DNA from: a virus
Length of the DNA: 24,752 nucleotides
Reading direction: 5' to 3' (one strand)
IMG/VR virus record: IMGVR_UViG_3300014720_000177
Coordinates: 1-24,752 of that record
Position 1 is the stretch's first letter. Each line of letters starts with the position of its first letter. The position numbers and the translations under genes are program-made. Below are positions 21,580 through 24,752 of this stretch, in pieces. The notes beneath the pieces were generated by a model that was given only the letters and a program-made list of their open reading frames with translations, was not told the DNA's origin and searched no databases.

Positions 21580-22028
21580 TGCTTGAATTCATCTTCGGGC
21601 ATTTCAAGAATGGCAGTCAGACGTTTGTCTGTATCTTCAAGATCCACCCAGTACCCCTCGTCATACTCGACACTACCGAAGAAGCATCCACTCTGTGTGG
21701 GCAACAGATCATCTGCCTTACTGGTGTTAGCCAGTACTTCCCGAACAGTATCCCGAAGCTTGACCATGTCATTCCTACTTACGTAGTAAGAGCCACAGTC
21801 ATCCACACCATCCTGTACATTCTGTACAAACCAGTTGTGGATAGCATTAGCCTTACGCCAGTACATGGCTTCGCATTCCACTGATTCCGGGAACTGAGAA
21901 GAGAATGCCTTCGGCACTGGCACTTCCTTCAGTGCCACTGAAAACTTAGATGGCTTGTCAAAATCAGAGCCATCAAAGCGGGATACATAGTGTGCCCTAC
22001 GTGCTTTCAGATACATATCTAAACCCAT
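21549..22028 (-). CDS. Conserved 'MGLDMYL' family phage protein (159 aa)
   Basis: ATG 22028 has GGAGGT 7 nt upstream. The start MGLDMYLKARR together with EAMYWRKANAIHNWFVQNVQ, DGVDDCGSYYVSRNDM and LLPTQSGCFFGSVEYDEGYW marks a recurring family of uncharacterised phage and bacterial proteins that I have seen with this opening. The function is unknown; the many Tyr/Trp and Asp residues suggest a compact binding domain. It is expressed within the leftward early run. Confidence 0.78.
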   Translation of the reverse strand: MGLDMYLKARRAHYVSRFDGSDFDKPSKFSVALKEVPVPKAFSSQFPESVECEAMYWRKANAIHNWFVQNVQDGVDDCGSYYVSRNDMVKLRDTVREVLANTSKADDLLPTQSGCFFGSVEYDEGYWVDLEDTDKRLTAILEMPEDEFKQWEFSYCASW

Positions 22029-22052
22029 GGTAGACCTCCAATTAAATAATAT

Positions 22053-22790
22053 TTAAATTGCCATCAGCGGTATGAAACGATTCTTTAATGTGCCATGCAC
22101 AACGATTGCAGGACTAGCTTTGGCAGTGTCGATGCCACCGTCACATGCTCTGCACTCAGTGCATAGCTTACGTTTGCCAGCTTCCTCACTGGCAGGACAG
22201 GCAAATTCTTTGGCAAGCAAGGGCTGATTAGCCAGCCGTACCCTGAAGGTACGGTATCCGAAAGACTGAGCTTGAAAGTGCTCATCCCCAGTGTCTACAC
22301 TTGCCATACACAGACGCATGATCCGTACGTCAGTCGAAGACTTGTGCCATTGATGGGTGTAGCCTGTCCAGCCTTTGGCAAATTCCAGCAGGGTTTGCCA
22401 CACTTCAAAAGGTACAGCGGCAGGGTCACCGTAAGTGCCAAGTCTAACTGTACGGTCTACGCAAGCCATAGATGCGGCACTAAGGCTTTCAGGGTACTGT
22501 CCAGCCCAGTACGACTTAGTCACTACAGTGACACCTTGGCCTAGGTTGACATAGCAAGATCCACCTTTGCCCCTACGGTGTTTGCAATCACCACACACTG
22601 CCTCATCCTCCAGTGCCTTGGCATTGTAGACAGGGGTCATGTTGTTGTCAGGCAGGATATACGTCTGCACCATGTTGCCTGTCTTGCGATTGCTAGACTT
22701 TGTAATTGCAATCACGACAATGGGTTTGCCATTGATAAGGGAAGGGCCACGGTAGATGACATAGCCTGTAGGCTTTTTAGACTTGGGCAT
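22053..22790 (-). CDS. Cysteine-rich conserved-type phage protein (245 aa)
   Basis: ATG 22790 has AAAGGAAA upstream. Cysteines cluster in CGDCKHRRGKGGSCYVNLGQ (near residues 66-85) and in FACPASEEAGKRKLCTECRA with CDGG (near 197-220), suggesting two zinc or Fe-S sites. The stretch LGTYGDPAAVPFEVWQTLLE and AKGWTGYTHQWHK is characteristic of a widespread uncharacterised phage family. The role is unknown. A copy of the 18-bp repeat ends 21 nt upstream of the start, inside the preceding gene. Confidence 0.75.
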   Translation of the reverse strand: MPKSKKPTGYVIYRGPSLINGKPIVVIAITKSSNRKTGNMVQTYILPDNNMTPVYNAKALEDEAVCGDCKHRRGKGGSCYVNLGQGVTVVTKSYWAGQYPESLSAASMACVDRTVRLGTYGDPAAVPFEVWQTLLEFAKGWTGYTHQWHKSSTDVRIMRLCMASVDTGDEHFQAQSFGYRTFRVRLANQPLLAKEFACPASEEAGKRKLCTECRACDGGIDTAKASPAIVVHGTLKNRFIPLMAI

Positions 22791-22801
22791 GATCTTTCCT
22801 T

Positions 22802-23020
22802 TCAGGAAGTTAGTGACGAAGCTTCGACAGTAGAATTGACTTGTGCATCAAGCTTCTCCGAAGCTGCTTGCACCACTTGCACAAGGGTTTTAAGCTCTGA
22901 AATCAGACCAAAAGCAGATTGCAAGCTTTCGTTAGCCTCTTCCATGCGGTCTGCATTCATCATGAGTACCATGTATTGAAGCTTGAATTCCAGTGCCTTG
23001 ATATTTTTTGCAATGTCCAT
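22802..23020 (-). CDS. Helical coiled-coil-type protein (72 aa)
   Basis: ATG 23020 has AAAGGA 6-7 nt upstream; a longer reading to 23065 would run into a hairpin. The product is one long helix, MDIAKNIKALEFKLQYMVLM then ANESLQSAFGLISELKTLVQ and AASEKLDAQ, so it is probably oligomeric. Its last codons include the 18-bp repeat (VEASSLTS). It is preceded by hairpin A1 (23042-23093). Confidence 0.7.
   Translation of the reverse strand: MDIAKNIKALEFKLQYMVLMMNADRMEEANESLQSAFGLISELKTLVQVVQAASEKLDAQVNSTVEASSLTS
22812..22829. repeat. 18-bp near-palindrome, copy 2 (upstream of 22790 start)
   Basis: On the + strand AGTGACGAAGCTTCGACA. It overlaps the last codons of the helical gene at 22802 and ends 21 nt before ATG 22790. 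The flank on the leftward side is CTAAC, as at copy 3. Confidence 0.7.
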
Positions 23021-23041
23021 TTCGGTTCCTTTCCTATACAC

Positions 23042-23093
23042 GGTTATTATTTTTATCCCTTTCACTTCGTTACAAGGGTAAAAATATATAACC
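23042..23093 (-). repeat. Hairpin A1 of the duplicated hairpin module
   Basis: Arms GGTTAT/ATAACC, ATTTTTA/TAAAAAT and CCCTT/AAGGG stack into one long AT-rich hairpin, 21 nt upstream of the ATG at 23020. The same layout, ATTTTTA...CCC...GGG...TAAAAAT, occurs at B1 (24251-24344). It would lie in the mRNA leader of the 22802-23020 gene. It could be a cruciform operator or an RNA leader element. Confidence 0.7.
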
Positions 23094-23120
23094 TATATGT
23101 GAGTGCATGTTTTATCTTTT

Positions 23121-23155
23121 GCAAAGTAAATGCCATATTCATGGCATGACTTTGC
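23121..23155 (-). repeat. Hairpin A2 of the duplicated hairpin module
   Basis: Stem GCAAAGT-aa-ATGCCAT / ATGGCAT-g-ACTTTGC (14 bp) around the loop ATTC. It lies 8 nt after the stop of the gene at 23164 and 28 nt before A1. B2 at 24385-24426 has a parallel sequence (GCAAATAC, ATGCCAAC and their complements). There is no T run, so it is not a simple terminator. Confidence 0.72.
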
Positions 23156-23163
23156 TCTTTTGA

Positions 23164-23379
23164 TCACGTGACGATCCTTTCCAATTGTTCAAGGGATACT
23201 GTTTCGACAGTGGAAATGGCTTGATTTTCAAAGCCATAGCCCAGTGCATCGATATGCTGTAAGACTTTGCGAGTGAGTATGGATGACCCTGCAATGCTGG
23301 CGAATGCCTTGGCACGATTGCATACAGGATAGACTTTGATTGTGCCGTAAACACCACGCAATTGAATTGTGATTTTCAT
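23164..23379 (-). CDS. Small hypothetical protein (71 aa)
   Basis: ATG 23379 has GGAGGT 9 nt upstream. The product (MKITIQLRGVYGTIKVYPVC, then RAKAFASIAGSSILTRKVLQ) is a strand-strand start with a helical middle that ends in a variable acidic tail. The early strand-helix style is shared with other small genes here. A repeat copy lies 22 nt upstream and hairpin A2 follows its stop. Confidence 0.7.
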   Translation of the reverse strand: MKITIQLRGVYGTIKVYPVCNRAKAFASIAGSSILTRKVLQHIDALGYGFENQAISTVETVSLEQLERIVT

Positions 23380-23401
23380 GATTCAAACCTCCGGTTTGGT
23401 T

Positions 23402-23419
23402 AGTGACGAACATTCGACA
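23402..23419. repeat. 18-bp near-palindrome, copy 3 (upstream of 23379 start)
   Basis: AGTGACGAACATTCGACA on the + strand, non-coding, ending 22 nt before ATG 23379. With flanking CT it forms a 20-bp dyad with one mismatch. This is the copy most clearly in a leader or operator position. Confidence 0.72.
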
Positions 23420-23430
23420 CTAAACCCTAG

Positions 23431-23545
23431 TGCCAAGGGCAAAGCATTAGCCTTGGATAATGCACATCATGCACTATCCATGACCGCCTGACACTTAGGG
23501 ATATCCCTAGGTATCAGGCAAGCAAGGAACAAAGGCTTAGCCTTT
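23431..23545 (-). other. Chain of alternative hairpins between two early genes
   Basis: The gap between the gene starting at 23379 and the stop of the 23537 gene carries CCAAGG/CCTTGG (23433-23456), GCATTA/TAATGC (23444-23463), GGATA(a)TGCA/TGCA(c)TATCC (23455-23479), GCCTGA...TAGGGATATCCCTA...TCAGGC (23486-23519) and AAAGGC/GCCTTT (23531-23545). The first three share bases, so they exclude each other. The last overlaps the stop codon of the 230-aa gene. No gene is seen. Confidence 0.65.
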
Positions 23546-24229
23546 GATGAGTACTGCAATCACCTTGGCAAGGTCAAGACCTTGCTGTGTAGCGATTAGC
23601 TTGATGGATGCGGCAAACGATTCTTCAGAATCGACATCAAGGGTTGCTGACTCAGTGACTACGTCACTTTCTTGTGTCGAAGCTTCGTCACTGTCGATGA
23701 CTTCGTCATCTCCGCCTTCCTCGGTCTTGCCTTTGGCAATCCCTGTGGACTCTGTTTTCTTGGACTTGGCTATCTTCTGGCGAAGATAAGCGGCACTGGC
23801 TGAAGAGATATCCATCTCTTTGGTGAAGGTTTGGACTTCAGTCCAATTCTCGGCAAGCCACATGGCATCGGAACGATCTTGGCGAGACATTTTTGACAAT
23901 GGGGTTGTTTTGATCAATTGCCCGAAATCCTTGTCGGATTTTCCTGTGATTGATCGCAATTCAATTAAAAGAATGCCGATTTCACGAAGCTTGCCGAGAA
24001 TATTTTTCTTCTGGCGCAGGATTCCAACATATGAAGAAGCGGCATGATCAATTGCATCGCCAAAGGTATGACCCTCAGTGCCATAGGGTCGACTCATTAA
24101 TTCTGCGTACTGGGCTTTGCCCTGTGTATGAGAATTCAAAGCTTTCGGCGAGACTTTCACACTTTCGGCAACCTTAGAGACTTTGGGGGTTGCAATGGGA
24201 GAAACTTTAGCGATGGCATTCGATTTCAT
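23537..24229 (-). CDS. Hypothetical protein with helical core (230 aa)
   Basis: ATG 24229 has AAGGAAA 8 nt upstream. The N-terminus is basic and Ser/Lys-rich (SPIATPKVSKVAESVKVSPK). The middle holds a helical domain, ILGKLREIGILLIELRSITG, then a DKDFGQLIKTTPLSKMSRQD and SDAMWLAENW segment. This recalls the general layout of small phage proteins with a 'GxFGxWL... AxWxAE' core, but I cannot place it in a family. Residues about 165-200 are acidic and disordered. It is the first gene of the leftward array in the window, after the palindrome-rich control region, so it may be among the earliest made. Confidence 0.7.
   Translation of the reverse strand: MKSNAIAKVSPIATPKVSKVAESVKVSPKALNSHTQGKAQYAELMSRPYGTEGHTFGDAIDHAASSYVGILRQKKNILGKLREIGILLIELRSITGKSDKDFGQLIKTTPLSKMSRQDRSDAMWLAENWTEVQTFTKEMDISSASAAYLRQKIAKSKKTESTGIAKGKTEEGGDDEVIDSDEASTQESDVVTESATLDVDSEESFAASIKLIATQQGLDLAKVIAVLIKG
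23675..23692. repeat. 18-bp near-palindrome, copy 4 (inside the 23537-24229 gene)
   Basis: TGTCGAAGCTTCGTCACT lies within codons for DEAST of the 230-aa protein. A second palindrome, AGTGACTACGTCACT, lies 6 bp to its left (23654-23668). An operator-like site in coding sequence is possible, or it is a chance copy of the repeat. Confidence 0.6.
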
Positions 24230-24243
24230 GGCAATTTCCTTTT

Positions 24244-24349
24244 CAAAGTTTTGGTTTATCTTTTTACAAACAAGAGGATTATTTTTATTCCCCTCTCACT
24301 AAAGTGGAGGGGTAAAAATATATCCTCTGTAAAAAGTAAACCAAGTTTG
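24244..24349. repeat. Hairpin B1: large near-perfect inverted repeat
   Basis: Successive arms pair around the loop AA at 24301-24302: CACT/AGTG, CCCCTC/GAGGGG, ATTTTTA/TAAAAAT, AGAGGAT/ATCCTCT, CTTTTTAC/GTAAAAAG, TTGGTTTA/TAAACCAA and outer CAAA/TTTG. That is about 46 bp in each arm with only small bulges. The core matches A1. It lies 15 nt upstream of ATG 24229, so it would be the leader of that mRNA or a cruciform in the DNA. Confidence 0.75.
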
Positions 24350-24384
24350 GCGAATCGGTTTTGGTTTGGCCTCCCGTATGAATA

Positions 24385-24426
24385 GCAAATACTAATGCCA
24401 ACGTCTTTTTGTTGGCATGTATTTGC
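24385..24426. repeat. Hairpin B2 of the duplicated hairpin module
   Basis: Stem GCAAATAC-ta-ATGCCAAC / GTTGGCAT-GTATTTGC (16 bp, one 2-nt bulge) around the loop GTCTTTTT. Related to A2 at 23121-23155. Confidence 0.72.
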
Positions 24427-24441
24427 CGCACACACGCATAG

Positions 24442-24478
24442 AAAATCATTACAACTGCTACATCGTTGGAATGATTTT
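24442..24478. other. Additional hairpin in the control region
   Basis: AAAATCATT(a)CAAC / GTTG(g)AATGATTTT: 13 paired bases around a 9-nt loop. It lies between B2 and repeat copy 5. Confidence 0.6.
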
Positions 24479-24513
24479 TGCCAACACGGGAAATGTCGCA
24501 TCGCAAAATCTAC

Positions 24514-24531
24514 TGTCGAATGTTCGTCACT
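24514..24531. repeat. 18-bp near-palindrome, copy 5 (right control region)
   Basis: TGTCGAATGTTCGTCACT, non-coding, at the left edge of the palindrome cluster 24533-24688 and about 285 nt upstream of the gene starting at 24229. It is the rightmost copy in the window. Confidence 0.7.
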
Positions 24532-24532
24532 T

Positions 24533-24547
24533 CGATGCTCTGCATCG
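24533..24547. other. Perfect palindrome CGATGC-TCT-GCATCG
   Basis: A 6-3-6 perfect inverted repeat right after repeat copy 5 (24514-24531). Part of a row of operator-like dyads. Confidence 0.55.
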
Positions 24548-24557
24548 GGAATGAAGA

Positions 24558-24572
24558 TGAGAACCGTTCTCA
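24558..24572. promoter_or_regulatory. Palindrome TGAGAACCGTTCTCA (copy 1)
   Basis: A 6-3-6 perfect dyad. Its near-twin at 24620-24634 differs by one centre base, and both are followed by TTTAC on the right. Twin operator-like sites 62 bp apart, about six helical turns, are typical of a cooperatively bound repressor or activator; this is inference. Confidence 0.55.
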
Positions 24573-24594
24573 TTTACACTGAAAAGTTTGATAA

Positions 24595-24610
24595 TGTCGG
24601 TACACCGACA
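24595..24610. promoter_or_regulatory. Palindrome TGTCGGT-AC-ACCGACA
   Basis: A 7-2-7 perfect dyad lying between the twin TGAGAA palindromes. It begins TGTCG like the 18-bp repeat, but the interior differs. Confidence 0.5.
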
Positions 24611-24619
24611 GGGTGGTGT

Positions 24620-24634
24620 TGAGAATCGTTCTCA
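24620..24634. promoter_or_regulatory. Palindrome TGAGAATCGTTCTCA (copy 2)
   Basis: Near-identical to 24558-24572, with shared flank TTTAC. The 7-1-7 look resembles a Fur box only loosely. Confidence 0.55.
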
Positions 24635-24669
24635 TTTACGGCATAGTCGCTTTCACTTTTTGGGTCTTT

Positions 24670-24688
24670 AACTGATAAACTATCAGTT
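24670..24688. promoter_or_regulatory. Palindrome AACTGATA-AAC-TATCAGTT
   Basis: A perfect 8-3-8 dyad, the longest of the short palindromes at the right end. The arms contain CTGATA/TATCAG. Operator-like by form alone; its regulator is unknown. Confidence 0.55.
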
Positions 24689-24752
24689 ATTCACCCGCTC
24701 TAACCCATTGATTTTGCAGGACATTTCCTGAGCCACACTTGCATAATGCTTG

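Larger units (their letters stand above)
24230..24752. other. Non-coding control region rich in inverted repeats
   Basis: In these 523 bases I see no convincing gene: frames on either strand lack ribosome sites and cross many dyads. It holds a roughly 100-nt inverted repeat (24244-24349), hairpin B2 (24385-24426), a hairpin AAAATCATT...AATGATTTT (24442-24478), repeat copy 5, and several short perfect palindromes up to 24688. It probably includes the promoter and operators of the leftward operon, and perhaps an origin. I could not define a certain -35/-10 pair. Confidence 0.65.

Noticed and set aside
23042-24426. The repeated hairpins as a CRISPR array or insertion-sequence ends
   Set aside because: Copies are only two, with unequal spacing and no spacers, no transposase gene and no target duplication.
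24256-24573. A 105-aa frame on the - strand (MRTVLIFIPDAEH...) across the control region
   Set aside because: It starts inside a palindrome with no ribosome site and runs through four strong hairpins. Its composition (Cys/Phe/Ser patches) is not protein-like.
24395-24622. A 75-aa frame on the + strand in the same region
   Set aside because: No ribosome site; it starts in hairpin B2 and its product looks random.
24558-24634. The twin TGAGAAYCGTTCTCA palindromes as Fur boxes
   Set aside because: They only loosely match the 7-1-7 Fur pattern, and nothing nearby is iron related. Kept as generic operator-like dyads.

Overview
This window looks like part of a tailed-phage (podovirus-type) genome or integrated prophage. 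One 5'-truncated virion-protein gene is on the + strand. Nearly everything else is a tightly packed leftward (-) array of replication, nucleotide-metabolism and small early genes. The best lineage clue is the family A DNA polymerase. It carries two DnaJ-type CxxCxGxG zinc motifs between its exonuclease and polymerase domains, an arrangement I recall from SAR116 phage HMO-2011 and its marine relatives. Other genes fit a T7-like phage of a marine alphaproteobacterium: split primase and DnaB-like helicase, T7 endonuclease I, a Cas4-like exonuclease, DUF3310, a B12-dependent ribonucleotide reductase and a tyrosine integrase. The host assignment is inference. No phage RNA polymerase is visible.

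Layout. 1-2350: C-terminal part of a large + strand virion-type protein, meeting the leftward array at a terminator (2349-2375). 2382-4767: tRNA-Thr(UGU) with encoded CCA, two small proteins (one resembling ribosome modulation factor/CrpP), class II RNR and an upstream terminator. 4822-13828: small proteins, a ClpP-like protease, a PD-(D/E)XK protein, DUF3310, endonuclease I, Fe-S exonuclease, a probable ssDNA-binding protein, DNA polymerase, helicase and primase, mostly with start/stop overlaps. 13843-13918: tandem hairpins. 13925-15135: a small protein and the integrase. 15138-24229: about thirty small genes, mostly with strong Shine-Dalgarno sequences, including very small membrane peptides, a DUF932 protein and zinc-binding-like proteins. 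24230-24752: a non-coding region packed with inverted repeats, probably the control region for the leftward operon.

How the genes work together. RNR supplies dNTPs. Primase, helicase, polymerase and the putative SSB form the replisome. Exonuclease and endonuclease I process host DNA and recombination intermediates. The integrase suggests that lysogeny is possible. The early small proteins are probably host-takeover factors of unknown function.

The most unusual content is in the right-hand 3.5 kb. An 18-bp near-palindrome (TGTCGAANNTTCGTCACT) occurs five times, three of them 21-22 nt upstream of a start codon. A two-hairpin module is duplicated upstream of two genes, one copy being part of a roughly 100-nt inverted repeat. 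A run of short perfect palindromes lies at 24533-24688. Together these look like an undescribed cis-regulatory or origin system.
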